Shown here piece by piece: positions 23,681 through 35,451 of a stretch of DNA of 64,000 bases. The notes under the pieces were generated by a model that made no database searches, had not been told where the DNA came from, and was given only the letters and a program-made list of their open reading frames with translations. Origin of the DNA: Prostheceraeus crozeri (taxonomy: Eukaryota > Platyhelminthes > Polycladida > Euryleptidae); the NCBI GenBank assembly GCA_907163375.1, contig CAJQUW010009236.1:1178001-1242000 (forward strand), given 5' to 3'. The translations under genes were made by a program, and so were the position numbers. Within the stretch, counting starts at the first letter, position 1. Each line of letters begins with the position of its first letter.

Positions 23681-25615
23681 CCCCGGATCAGAGATGGAAA
23701 CGGGTCAGGTAGTGTGATCCGTGACCCGCAGACTCGCGGGTCTGTCCCGGGTCAGCAACAAAAGGCTCAGACCCGTGACCCGTACTTGCTCAAAAAAAGT
23801 ACATGAACTTTACTTTTATTTCATCTATCTTATAGCGATATACAGAGACTTTGTTGACAGATTACTGATGTGAATGCATGCTCACGTAGCAAATAGCCTA
23901 CCAATAATAATTTGATATTCGTATTGATAGTGCAAGCTGTATTTCGAAATGACAGACGCGTTTCTGCCCAAACACGTTTCTGCTAGTTTATAGGCCTATC
24001 ATTGTCTCCTCCACGTTTAAAAAGTTAGCAAAAATAGTTTATAGCATTCTGCTTTATAAGGATTAATGCCTATTGATAATTAATATGAAATGAGGATCAA
24101 GTTAATGAGATATAATAATCAAATCAATATAGTTAGACTGTTAATTTTTTCCTCTGGCATGTGAGTAAACTGACCTTTTAGTTTTTCATTTAGTTATGTT
24201 AATTCAATAAAATAAGTAGATCAACAAAGTCGAGGTTTATAGAAAATTAGTTCTTCAAGAATGGAAGCACAATCACCCAATCGGTGAAAATCATGATAAA
24301 ACGATCATGAATTGAAGAAATTATTCAAATCAAATTACAAGTAGATACAGTATATTATCGAATAGGATGACTGACAGAATGACAGAGTCAGAGGTTCTTA
24401 TAATATTCAAGGGATACGCTAATGGCGTCCACCGCTTCGGGCTCCAGTTGATTTCGGATAGGGCGTATAATAGATCCGTTATTCAATGCACTGAAGTGTC
24501 TTTCAGACTCTGATGAAGAAGCTGGAATGACATATACTGAGCGAGCTATTCTCGCAAGAGTTGGCATTGCACTTTTCCTCTCGTGCCAGAACTTCAACAG
24601 ATCAAAGTTTTCGGAACAAGGTGATGGTATGGAGTTATATTGTTGCAACTCACTCGTAATACTTGCCGTTGTCGGACTTTCCTGAAATTCTAAGGAACGC
24701 TCACCCTGCTGAGATCTAAAACTGGGAAAATATATCCAGCTTTCCACTTTTGCTTCTCTTAGATTCAGGTTCTCGAAATACACACAGGCCTCCATCATCT
24801 TGAGACTTGTGTTTATCACTTAAGGAATGAATGCCTTGAATTGCTTGTGTGCGAAACATTGTTTGATCTTTTCTGTCCGTGCACATGGAAAATTCACGCA
24901 AAGTAGGATCTAAAATAACTGCCACCATGTGTAAAGTATTTATGCTTGACCACATCTTGGCATCAAGAGTCTCGAAAAAAGTCTTTTTCATGCAATTCAT
25001 ACTATCCGTGTATTCGAGAGAGCTACAAGCTGACCATTTGCTTCGTAAATAGTAAAAACTGGCGAGAACATTCTGCAGTGCAAGTTTTTTCGCGAATTCT
25101 AACATGTCAATGACATCTCCGATAGGATCAAGGAAATCGCTAACTTCCCGTAATAAGTAGATATTGAGACGCATGATCAGTCGTTCTTGTTTTCTCTCTT
25201 TAAGAACATCCTTGAGTGAGTCATAACTATCGCGCATAGATGAAAACATCCCATGGAGACTTTACAAGGACAAAGGCGTATTTGAATAAAAAATACTCTC
25301 ATATGCACAGCAACTTATTTATGTATTTTAGCGTCCGATTGAATAGAACAGCTTTTAGATCATGTTTAAGAAAAGTGATCACTGAAAATGTAGCCCATAT
25401 GGTAGGTCATATTCATTATATTATAAACATTATTATAATGTCTCCAAAACTAGCCTGTAATATTTAATAAGTATATGTTTCCACTAACTAAAGACGACAG
25501 ATGGAAGGATTCGCCTGAAAATGACTGATCCGCACTAGACCCGCACGGGTCACGCGGGTCTGACTACAGACCCTTGACCCTGACCCGCAGACCCATTTCC
25601 ATCTCTGCCCCGGAT
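23681..25615. mobile_element. Degenerate hAT transposon with perfect 8-bp target duplication
   Basis: The element spans 23689-25607. CCCCGGAT occurs immediately outside both ends (23681-23688 and 25608-25615), the 8-bp duplication expected of hAT elements. The ends are inverted repeats starting CAGAGATGGAAACGGGTC at the left and CAGAGATGGAAATGGGTC when the right end is reversed. GGGTC/GACCC words are strongly enriched in the first and last 100-130 bp, probably transposase-binding repeats. At about 1.9 kb it is shorter than autonomous hAT elements, and its transposase gene is broken. Confidence 0.9.
24388..25249 (-). pseudogene. hAT transposase, C-terminal part, frameshifted
   Basis: Two overlapping minus-strand frames, 24716-25249 and 24388-24819, together give about 285 residues of an hAT transposase; full proteins usually have about 600. 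The upstream frame covers the helical middle region (SINTLHMVAVILDPTLREFS, then a Lys/Ser-rich spacer). The downstream frame is a well-kept dimerisation domain: FDLLKFWHERKSAMPTLARI, ASSSESERHFSALNNG and RPIRNQLEPEAVDAI. A frameshift between about 24720 and 24815 separates them. The N-terminal BED zinc finger and the first catalytic residues are absent. The element's ends and its target duplication surround this gene. Confidence 0.85.
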
Positions 25616-27257
25616 AACGTGGTTACAGCCATAAGCTTCATAAGATGTGGAGATCTCAAACGTTGACGTCATACAGAAGAAAACAATCTGAAAGGTTAAA
25701 CCGTCTACTTTAGAAGTGATCGTCCAACGGACGTAAAACGGGAATGAGTTATGTCACTTTTAAGAATCAGCAGCCTGAAAAAATTATTTAAACTTAGGAG
25801 AATCGGGTTACAAAATACATCAATATTAGTCCTTTAAATTTGAATGACATTCAAGTTTCAAATATTGATGGAACACTTGTTCTATAAATGGATTCAAATG
25901 CAAGGAGCATGATAGCAATATGGAACTGTTTGATGTCATGCTCTTTGCCAGAGTATTCTCATGTCATCTTAAAAGCATTTGACTTTTGAGTCAAAGTGAA
26001 GAGAAAGTTTGAAAAATCGAATTTCTTAAGATTATTTTGAAATGAAATGATTAGAGAACAAGCATTATCGAAGAACAAAGTACTTTTTAAAATGAAAAAT
26101 CTGTTTGAACAGATTTTAATCAAATACATGAATGAATAAATAATATCCTTTTTGTGAATAACTAAACTTATTATCATATTCAGTGAATCATTTATTCATT
26201 GTTGAAGTGATAGCGCTAGCGATTATTTTCAGCACACGGTTCGATGTCATTCAGTGCAGACGTTGGCGGTCATTTTCATGCAGAGCTCTGAATTTACTAT
26301 CTCTCTAAGTAGGTCAAGACACCATTTCATTCGCCACCTTCTTTGAGATTACCTATTGGCAATATATGCCCTTAATATAGGCATATTATACTATAGGTAA
26401 TATCGAGGTATACATGTATATACCCTCGATCTTTGCCATGAGTGTCAGATTCTTTAAGTCATATTTTCTCATGACGCTTGCGAAGAAATATATCTGTCCA
26501 ACTATATGGTTTCATCAATTCACGTTCATCAATTTTGCAAGCACCCGGTCGCCTCCAGTTTCTCTTTCATTTTCTGATTCAATGGTATAATTATGTTTCA
26601 ATGGCATAAAGCAGTGCTGACGAAACATGGGATTTCAACACTCATCTCCTGATCCTTTCTGGCAGCCCTCGTGATGTGTGTGCACTTTTTCATCGAATTT
26701 CGCTCTACCGATGCTATGGCACAAATATATTCCATTGACTGGCAACTACAAAAAAAAGAATTTCATCAAGTTGCGTCGCTCATTGCAAATTCTGAAAAAG
26801 CCTTTTTGATCGAGTTGAAATTTATTTTTGCCATTCCTGTTCTACTCGTAATCTCTCAACAGTTTGCAATGCATCCGATTTTCTGGTAAACTATCTATCC
26901 TATGAATTTCACAATGCACCAAAGAGGTTCTAATTTCTTCCATTTAACCGTAGAAAATCTACAGATCAATGCTGCAGATCGTCAAGACATGCTTAAATGA
27001 TCTGCAGGGCTACCGAGTTGACGTTAAATGGACCTTCAGACTTTCAACCTTTTTGATGTGTGATGTCTGTATTCTGGCTAAACACTCTTCACCTGAAAGC
27101 AGAGTAGGATAATGAGCAGCTAAACCAATTGGAGATGAATATGAAATTACATTGAATTAAATATTATTTAAACAACTATAGTATTGCTTCAATGCATCTA
27201 AAAAGCCTTTGAATGTCGTATTTTTTCTGATGCCAAGGTAATTTTGGCTGAATCGCC
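25616..27257. other. Non-coding stretch
   Basis: No recognised gene. Small palindromes occur near 26360-26420, for example GGTATACATGTATATACC. Confidence 0.5.
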
Positions 27258-27620
27258 TTGAATTACACCGTAGAATTCATGACTTCTCTGATGATTTACA
27301 TCGTTCTCATGTTCGACTTGCGTCCTCGGAGTTTTGACCAAATTACCTCTATTTCTGCTCAAAATTTTCTAAGGCATTATTCAACATTTATTTATGTCAG
27401 GTCAAGTAAAATGATAGAATTTCTACGAAGGCACCCAGACTTAAGTTTACAAGGTTTAAGTTACAAGGTTTTCTTAAAGCAAGACTTAACACCCTTCCAG
27501 CAGGCCCAAAGACGAGAACTTATACATGAATTGCATGAGAGACGGCGTAGTGGAGAAGACGTAGTTATTTATAGAAATCGTGTTGTTTTGCGGAACTCCA
27601 TTAAAACAAAATTTCACCTA
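27258..27620 (+). pseudogene. LINE fragment upstream of the endonuclease (ORF1-like C-terminus)
   Basis: The frame reads VFLKQDLTPFQQAQRRELIH followed by ELHERRRSGEDVVIYRNRVV. The DLTP-x-QxxxRREL and GEDVxIYRN pattern is one I associate with the conserved C-terminal region of the protein preceding the endonuclease in CR1/L2-type LINEs. The frame is cut at 27620, where an 857-bp MITE has entered; the last residues of the open frame are MITE-encoded. The endonuclease domain resumes just after the MITE at about 28475, so both belong to one LINE copy. The N-terminal part is poorly conserved. Confidence 0.6.
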
Positions 27621-28475
27621 CCGTATTTCTTTGAATAAGAGACGCGTCTCTTATTTTTTTCAGATCCCTGATTGATGCGTCTCTTATTCAGGGGCGTCTC
27701 TTATTTATCAAATGTTCTAGTTTTCATTCTTTCGTTAGAAAAAGATGTCTTAGTTTTTTGCTACTATTCTCTTAGGTAACCTTTGCATTCCTCACTTAGG
27801 CCTATGTCATGGGCAAATTTCGCCAGTAATTTTTCTTACATATATACGCTTTATCATAATTCAGATATTTTGGAAATGAAAGGAGTTTTATGGTTTGTAG
27901 TAGCATATCTTGTAGACTCATCTAATACATTCATATACCATTACATGTTGGCCACTATACATGTAGACTAGTACTGTACTGTATACATACCAGTACATGT
28001 AGACTAGATCTGAATTTTCCGAAACGAAAATACCGATAATCAAGTAGTATTTACAGCAAAAGTTACCGACCGGTACATGACTCCAAATGCAAAGGAAGCT
28101 ACCGTATAATGCCTCCTTAAATGGTAGATGAAGCAACCTTAAGTAGACCTGCATGTACGTATGTACAACATGCATGTACTGCATGTACAACAACAAGAAG
28201 CCTTATATATTAGGGCCTATACAATATTGGTCATGATACCCGGTATTTACTAGTAGACTTATTTTACTAAGATAAGTAGGCCTAATAATCGCTCAGGCGG
28301 ATGTAGCTACCACATTACAATAGCCTGCATGTAATATGTCTATAGCAGTCTATTTTTTGTACATTCGTCTCTTATTCAAGGGCGTCTGTTATTAAATTTT
28401 TTCCTCTCACGGATGCGTCTCTTATTTGAGGGCGTCCCTTATTCAAGGGCGTCTCATATTCAAAGAAATACGGTA
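27619..28475. mobile_element. MITE with about 26-bp terminal inverted repeats inserted in a LINE
   Basis: The left end TACCGTATTTCTTTGAATAA with GAGACGC pairs with the right end at about 28449-28475, with one mismatch. GCGTCTCTTATT-type words are repeated subterminally at both ends (27644-27705 and 28365-28460). It is 857 bp with no coding capacity. A TA at each end is consistent with a Tc1/mariner-type target. Internal direct repeats include ACATGTAGACTAG near 27958 and 27994. The insertion splits a LINE, so it is younger than that LINE. Confidence 0.85.
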
Positions 28476-29560
28476 AGTTTTTACCTACAAATTCTGGTAC
28501 CTACAATAAAAACTCCTCTTTTCAGCTAAATATCTTACCGAACTTAGCTGTTACAAACATCCGTTCGCTCTTAATGAAGATGGATGATTTGCAAGTGCTC
28601 GTGATCAACTTCAAACCTGATTTACTCTGCATAACAGAGACATGGCTAAGTGAAAACATTTCCGCCTCCTTGATTCAATTACTTTCTTATTCTGTTCTCA
28701 GAGTTGATCGATCAAATCGTGTAGGTGGTGGTGTTTGCCTGTATTTTTCATGAGATAATTTATTTGTGTATGTTAGAGACCATCCCTGTTACTGAAGTGC
28801 AAATGTAAGAAAGTGATAAACCTTGGATTACTCCTGTTGTAAAAGACCTCGTAAACCAGTGTTGGACTGCATACAGGACCAAGAATTTCCCTCTTTACTG
28901 TCACTTACGTGATAAAGTTAAAGAAGAAATCAAGAAAGCTAAGCTGAAGTAGGCCTCAAAAGCCAAAAAGTTTTCTAAGCAAATGTGGCAAGTAGTTAAC
29001 AACGTGTGCACAAGAAAGGAGATGATGCAATACATAGACTCATTTCTGCATATCCTTCTGTTGATGATGCTGTTAATGATTTCAACGAAATTTTGATTCT
29101 TCATTTAGACCGGGTAGTGTACAAAGCTTTCCAGACATCGATGTTGATGAACGCCCAGTTATTTGGACAGAAGAATTTGAGAGTGAACTGATGAAACTGA
29201 AACCAGACAAGGCATTTGGGAATTATCAAATACCAACTATACTCTATAAAGCTGCAGCAAGTGTCATAGCTCAACCTCTCACTCATTTATTCAATGTCAT
29301 CATCCAGAGGACACTGATCACTGTCTCAATCGGTTTTTGCCATCTCATAGTGCCCGCTCCAAACGCTTATTGATCCCACCATTCAGATCAACTCGACGAA
29401 AGACTTCATTTTTTGTGTATATGTCATTGCTGAAGAACGGCTTCCATGAATTCTCTTGACTTTGTATCACTTCCTTCATTTTCTGACTTGCCAATGTAAT
29501 TTATTGATATTCATTTGATCAAATAAACACTTTTGAATGAATGAAGTCAAATAAAATAGT
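28476..29560 (+). pseudogene. LINE endonuclease and reverse-transcriptase remnant with internal deletions
   Basis: The first part (28510-28750) encodes the start of an apurinic-type endonuclease: NIRSLLMKMDDLQVLVINFK, PDLLCITETWLSEN and RVGGGVCLYFS. After a deletion, 28815-28990 gives the linker DKPWITPVVKDLVNQCWTAY and RDKVKEEIKKAK. The region 29150-29310 gives LKPDKAFGNYQIPTILYKAA and QPLTHLFNVII, the entry to the reverse transcriptase. The palm is missing; the copy jumps to a C-terminal tail (SARSKRLLIPPFRSTRRKTS, about 29320-29455). It ends in a TTTGAATGAATGAA simple repeat at about 29530-29543, a plausible LINE 3' tail. It is inactive, and continues the fragment at 27258-27620. Confidence 0.8.
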
Positions 29561-31150
29561 TTATAGAACAAATACCCACACTTGTCTCTGTTTAATGAAC
29601 ACAGCAATGACAAATAAAACAATAAACTGGGCTACATCATTGTAGAGGAAAATGTCATGAATGGATTGGAAATAGCGAGCTATATTTTCAGAAATATATT
29701 AAGACAACAAAACAGGCATAACAACCAAAGCATCAAAACACAAATTGAACGATATAAACTACGTAACAAAATCACGATTAACTTTTTTAAAAGAATTTTA
29801 ATTAAAAAAATAACAGGTCAGGACCTCTTTTTTAGTCTGCTTAGCAAGCAATCAGGTTGTGTGTGCCAGGTAAAGCTTCATGTGAGATAGGAAGCATACA
29901 GCTCAAGGCTACAACGAGTCAAGCGAAATTGTCATTGTAATGAAGAATTCTCTCATGGTTACAGTTACTGATGTGAATACAAGTCATAACAAAAATCCGA
30001 CGTTGCTTTGGTACAAAATATGTAGTAAAATTGAAAAGAAGATACTTTGACTTTATTTTGTAATCCCATGTTTTCATTCCATGTTTTGCTTGGAACTTTT
30101 AATCCATTCTGCAATCTCATTATGAATTAGTTTGTCTTAAGTGCAGACAGATACCGACTCTATGATATGCAAATGAAGATACGCAGACATAGAAGAACGC
30201 TTGCGGGAACGTTCAGGAGTGCATAAATTGCGTATACTTGCAGTCTATATTTCAGAAGTGATCATAACATGTTCGATTATAACAATGATATGGTTATAAC
30301 CTTTTCACTGTAATTTTATATAAAATTAGGCTATGCGCCTACTTCACCAGTGCAAAAGTATGGTAAAAGCTTTGGTTTCGCCTGTGCTTTATTTTCAAAT
30401 GTCGAATGGATGACGTAGCTGTAGGCCTATCAGTGTCAAATCGATGTCAATCGACGTAGTTATGTTGAATTATCGCAAGTGCAAACTTTTCAATATTGTT
30501 TTATGAGGATAATTTTTATGTGCATGGTACCAGCTACATTCTTGCCCAATAGTAGCCTAAATTCATAAACTGATTTCAAGTTTTTGCTGATGTTTTGTGT
30601 CTGCGATTTTTCAAATACTAGTTTTGTTGAGCTATCGTCGGCTATCTACCATTTACGGTAGTTCAACATGAATCACCTCTCTAATTAACACATATTATAT
30701 TATACCAATGAAGTGAAATGGAATTCAATCTGGTGACTTTTCCTAATGAAGGAAAAATGTTGTTCTAATCAGCAAATTAGCTATCTGTGAATATGCGGCG
30801 TCGTTGTCATATGAAAATCTTTGAATCATCAAACAAGTCATGAACTCTCAGCGTCGTCACCGAAGTTGAAACAATGCATGGATATACGAGTAATATACAT
30901 GCAATAGAAATATTTGTTTGAGCAAAGGGATGATCGTTTTGAATAAATTCATCTTGACATTTTGAGTCAGCTTTCATTTTGCTTGAACGATTGACTTGGG
31001 TGTGTAATTAGTAAGTCAAATGACACTGTCCTTATCAATTAACTAAGTCATTGTCATTAGAAAGGGGTTAAATACGTGGTATTACATTGAGTGAATATAT
31101 CATCATGTTTTTAAACTCCAAATCAATCCGAAAATTGATGCGTGTGATCA
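29561..31150. other. Non-coding stretch
   Basis: No gene or repeat structure was recognised. One 77-codon frame at 29657-29890 is Lys/Ile/Asn-rich without a known domain. Confidence 0.5.
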
Positions 31151-32706
31151 AGACTTGCTCATAATAGCCTTGCTATTTTATTTGCAGGGATGTGAATGAG
31201 TCTCTTAATCAGTCGATTAAATTGCAAAACGTCAAATGCCTTTGCTAAATCTATACAAATTACTCGAACTGCCACAGTTTCCTTGTCATCTTGCATTTTC
31301 GTGATGCTGTCATGTATTTGAACCAGCGTACTGGTCCCTGACCCAAATGGTCTGTATTCCTGCTGAGTGCTGCCATAATGGCATTTCATCAGATCGCATC
31401 TTACAGAATGCTCAAACACTTTGGCCATAGCTGGTAGCACTGATATCGGTCTGAAGTCATGCTTGGCCCTGAAGATTTAGAGACTGTATACACAAAAGCA
31501 GATTTGAAAGACCTTGGAAACGTCTTCTCCTGCATGATCGATTGAAGATGACAGTTAATGGCCTGCATATTAAATACGCACCAATCCTCAAAACCCTGGT
31601 GGGAATCAAATCCAATCCAACTGCTTTACCAATTTTCAAGCACATGAGCTTCTGTCGAACGTCCGACTCCGCCATGTAGAAATTCAAATCTTGGTTGTCA
31701 AGTAGATAGAGATCAACATTATCTTCAGAGTTATAGTTTCAAAGAAAAAATGCGGTTGACTCTTCAATCATTTCATCACAGCATGAAAACCCTGACAGCA
31801 ACTCATTGAATGGATTTCTTATAGTTTCCCACTCGTCTCCGTCATAACATTCCATACTCCCTTTGTAGAGGCAAGTTGTTTATTTGCCCATAAACACTTA
31901 GCTTTCGGAATTTCCTCTTTGACTTTGGATTTATAATGACGAAAGAGTTGCCAATTCTTTGATCTAAAGGCCATCCATCTTTTATCTATCAACATCTTTA
32001 GAACTGATGTCCTCCATGGCTTATCGTTGTCAGACACGTAAGCGAAATGGCACGGAATTGCGGACATCCACCTCTAAGATGAAAATAAGGTTCACCTAAC
32101 ATTTCATCCACTGACAGTAAATCACCGAGTCTGTCAAAGTTGACCACGATCAGCCGATTCAAAAATTCAGTTAAACAAAATTCGCGAAAATCCCAAACGG
32201 GAATACAAGGTTTTTTTGAGAATAGTTTAAGAAAGCATCTGACAGTACAGATGCATGGTCTGAGTCAACAATCGGTGCCCCAACTACGACTGACTTTTCA
32301 TACAAATAAGACAAATCCTCTTTCACCAGAATGCGATCTGGAATTGAATTCATTCTGGTAGGTAGATCTAACTTTTTGATCACATTAAAGTCTTCCTGCA
32401 AAAACTGGAATGGAAAATCATTCAAGCTTCCTCCAGCAATTATTTGACAGTTAGGGTCTGCATCAAGCACATCATCAAGGGCGAACATTAGAAAAGTAAC
32501 AATGTTATCATGATGAATAAGATAATCATCATATTTGCGGATAACCAAGTCTCAATGACCAATGCAATTTGTGGTTTCAGTTTAGCTACTGTGATACAAA
32601 GTTCATCAAATTTAGGAAGAATTGATCTGCATGAAAGAGAAAAATGACAGGAGGAGCACAATTGCCCCATATAAAACTGTTGAACGAAAGTTTGGAATGG
32701 AATCAC
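31151..32706 (-). pseudogene. CR1/L2-like LINE: endonuclease, linker and start of reverse transcriptase, antisense
   Basis: Reading the minus strand from 32706, successive frames give the endonuclease start (CRSILPKFDELCITVAKLKP, VIETWLSA), the endonuclease end (LDLPTRMNSIPDRILVKEDL and DSDHASVLSD, with the metal-binding SDH), and a linker (NDKPWRTSVLKMLIDKRWMA, KVKEEIPKAK) close to that of the LINE at 28.8 kb. The reverse transcriptase N-terminus follows (GKAVGLDLIPTRVLRIGA, LPAMAKVFEHSVRCDL, CIDLAKAFDVLQFNRLIKRL). The last block carries the first catalytic Asp. The copy stops near 31150 before the paired-Asp palm motif, so its 3' half is missing, which is unusual for a LINE. Several frameshifts are present. 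Its 5' side meets the mariner at 32735. Confidence 0.85.
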
Positions 32707-32732
32707 GAGATACTACATGTATTTTGCCGCTA

Positions 32733-34092
32733 TACGTGGTGCGCCCAAAAAGTTTCCGGCCAATGACAGAAATTCCTTTCAATTTCTAAAGTAAACATCT
32801 GAAATCAATACATTGGTTCTTTGAGAACTAGAAACGGTCAGGATCATATATATCTGATCTGAAATCTGTTCATAGACATCTGATTTCAACCAGCGAACGC
32901 ACTTAGTCAAAAATCATTTTCACTCGTGAAAGCGCGCTGAAAGGATGACTTCATTGCGACTTGATCACTTGGATAAAGTGGAGTATCGAAGCTCGATTCG
33001 TTTTTGTCTTCTGCTTGGTCAGTCAAGTGCAGACATTAAAGCGAACTTGATTCTTGCTTACGCAGACAAGTGTACGTCAGAATCGACGATCAAGTTTTGG
33101 ATTGCCGAGTTCAAGAGAGGACGTCAACTTGTGGCTGACGAAGAAAGAGAAGGCCGCCCAAAGACTTCTGACAACGAAGAAAACCGCGCCAAATTGGAGA
33201 GACTGGTCCTTGAAGACAGGAAGGTGACAACAAGACAGATTGCTGAGTCTCTGAAACTGTCGAAAGGATCTGTTGGCGAGATGCTGCACGAAATGCGCTT
33301 CAACAAGGTTTCGTCTCGCTTTGTTCCGCGCTTCTTGACCACCGAGATGTGCACCCGACGCCGTGAAGCCTGCCTAGTGAATCTTGAAATTTATCGCCGC
33401 CATGGCGATAATTTCATGAGGAACATCATCACTGTTGATGAAACGCCACTGAGCCTGTACGCACCTGAATCCAGGCGAGAATCTCTGGAATGGCGCAGGC
33501 CTGATGAAGGCAAAGTCTGGAAGCAACGATCTGGAGCGATCCGAAGAGAAATGATGCTGACTGCCTTCTGGAATGCAGGAGGAATCATCTTCCTGGATTT
33601 CCTACAAAGACAGGAGACAGTGACCGGTGAATATTACGGCGAGCTGATTCAGCAAGTCCACAGCAAGGTTCGCAAGCCAAGAGGTCTGCCTCATTGGTTC
33701 CTTCAGGACAACGCTCCAGTGCACACTTGTCGAGCTGCCTTGGAGAAGATCGGCAGCGCGGGCTTCGAACTTGTGAAGCATCCACCTTATAGCCCGGATT
33801 TGGCTCCATCAGACTATTGCCTTTTCAACGAGTTGAAACGCCATCTCCGCGGGACTCATTTTGAAAGTGCCGCAGCTTTGGAAGAGACTGTAAGAAACTG
33901 TTTTGGCCTATTACCTCCCGCTTTTTTCCTTGATGCTTTCAAGGCACTCCCAGTTCGCTGGGAAAAGTGTTTGGCCGCGAACAGCAATTGGTTTGAGAAA
34001 TAGCTATAATGTACTAAATAAAAACGTCATTGGATTAAATCTTTTCGCTTTATAAAATGCTAAGGCCGGAAACTTTTTGGGCGCACCACGTA
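32733..34092 (+). mobile_element. Complete mariner transposon
   Basis: The element occupies 32735-34090, 1356 bp, with TA on both sides (32733-32734 and 34091-34092), the mariner target duplication. The terminal inverted repeats match perfectly over 27 bp, beginning CGTGGTGCGCCCAAAAAGTT. The internal transposase frame is uninterrupted. A polyadenylation signal AATAAA lies just after the stop, at about 34017. Perfect ends plus an intact gene indicate a young copy. Its neighbour on the left is the decayed antisense LINE. Confidence 0.95.
32945..34003 (+). CDS. Mariner transposase, intact, 352 residues
   Basis: This DDE-type transposase cuts and reinserts the surrounding element at TA sites. 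The N-terminal 120 residues hold two helix-turn-helix DNA-binding regions (YRSSIRFCLLLGQSSADIKA and VTTRQIAESLKLSKGSVGEM) joined by a GRPKT linker. The catalytic triad is complete: D165 in ITVDETPLSLY, D255 in FLQDNAPVHT and D290 in YSPDLAPSDYC, with 34 residues between the last two, the mariner DD34D spacing. The usual WVPHEL block is changed to RFVPRFL. The length of 352 is normal for mariner (about 340-355). The ATG at 32945 lies 210 bp inside the left end and no earlier in-frame ATG is needed. Subfamily is not resolved; VDET instead of GDE may help place it. Confidence 0.95.
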   Translation: MTSLRLDHLDKVEYRSSIRFCLLLGQSSADIKANLILAYADKCTSESTIKFWIAEFKRGRQLVADEEREGRPKTSDNEENRAKLERLVLEDRKVTTRQIAESLKLSKGSVGEMLHEMRFNKVSSRFVPRFLTTEMCTRRREACLVNLEIYRRHGDNFMRNIITVDETPLSLYAPESRRESLEWRRPDEGKVWKQRSGAIRREMMLTAFWNAGGIIFLDFLQRQETVTGEYYGELIQQVHSKVRKPRGLPHWFLQDNAPVHTCRAALEKIGSAGFELVKHPPYSPDLAPSDYCLFNELKRHLRGTHFESAAALEETVRNCFGLLPPAFFLDAFKALPVRWEKCLAANSNWFEK

Positions 34093-35445
34093 TCTAACAC
34101 CATTTTCGCCATTTTGTCTCCTGCGATATAACTCCTCCCTCATCACTTAGTCATTTTATTGTTCTAACTTAGTCCGATAAGATCTGATGAAACTTTTCTA
34201 TATGCCACCGAGTTTCGGAATTGCTTTGACTTCTTCAAAATTTCCTGTCTCTTGTACAACTCTTTAAATAGCACTTTCTGTAACCCCTTTGCTTGCCAAT
34301 CCGTCTGCACTCATAAATGGAAACACAATAAATGTCAATTTCTCCCATTATGTCATGAACATCCTTTTCATCAGCACTCATCTGCTCTCCTAGAGTGCCA
34401 TCATTTTTCATGGCATACTTGGCTCATTATCAACTCCTCTTCTTATTATTTTTGAAAGTTGAAGTGAGTCACATCTAGGGCGGTTATCATCGCATTGCCT
34501 GCTGATATGTCTATATTTTGACAATTCTTTATCACATTGTGTTAACAAGTAATAATGCCATTATTGAATTCTGGAGTTTAAAATTGATAAAATGTATCAA
34601 CTATTTGCCAAACTCACTTTCGCAAGCAGGCGACTTAATATCGAAAGAAATAGTTCCGACAAAACCTACTTTTAGTCAGGAAAGGACAATAACTAATTGA
34701 GTAAGATAAGTCTCGCTTGCTGAATAGGACAGAGTTGGATGCTCGAGGAAAGAAACCTCAGACTCCAGTAAGCATCAAGATAATTGAAATCATCGAGTTT
34801 GATTTACAAGACGTGAATAGGAAGATTCCATAAGAAGGAGAGACAAGTTGTCGGGAACTCGTTGAAATCACACAAATACTGATCGCATATGATCGAGAGA
34901 GTTTGAATCGACTGGCAAGCGAACAATAGAATGACATATTATCAATGAGGTTATCATTTCTCCTCAAGTGCCTCTTTGAATAAATTGGCACATAATTTGA
35001 TGACTTTTCAATTATTGCAATGCTTTTTTGAAAAGGTACAGATTTAATCAGAGAAAACAAAAAGTGAAAATTTGAATTGAAATCTCAGAACCTTTTACTA
35101 GAATTTTCTCCGCATCTTTTGTGCTTAACCGCGTTTAAAATTTGCAATTTTTTTATTTTCTTGCTAATTTGTCAGGCATCATGTGCTCTACAATGAATTC
35201 AATAATATTCAATTATCAGTATAGACTTTTCTCACGAATTGTTTTTATATTTCAGAACGATATTTATTGTAAACACTGTATGCATTTGGTCTTGTGGACG
35301 GATTTTGGTTCGCTCATTGATCTTCAATTCATATTGATAGTGTAAACTACTTTTTTTAGCCATCTGATCACGCTACTGATTGTTAAATATAACATGACTC
35401 AGAGTAATGGTGCGTTGAATTTAGGTGCGTCATATATAGAGTAGG
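34093..35445. other. Non-coding stretch
   Basis: No gene recognised. The first 200 bp could be the continuation of the antisense LINE upstream of its endonuclease, since the mariner probably split it, but the translation is too decayed to confirm. Confidence 0.4.
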
Positions 35446-35451
35446 GATATA

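Noticed and set aside
33077..33809. Several minus-strand open frames of 65-76 codons inside the mariner
   Set aside because: They are shadows of the transposase frame, which has full domain support on the plus strand.
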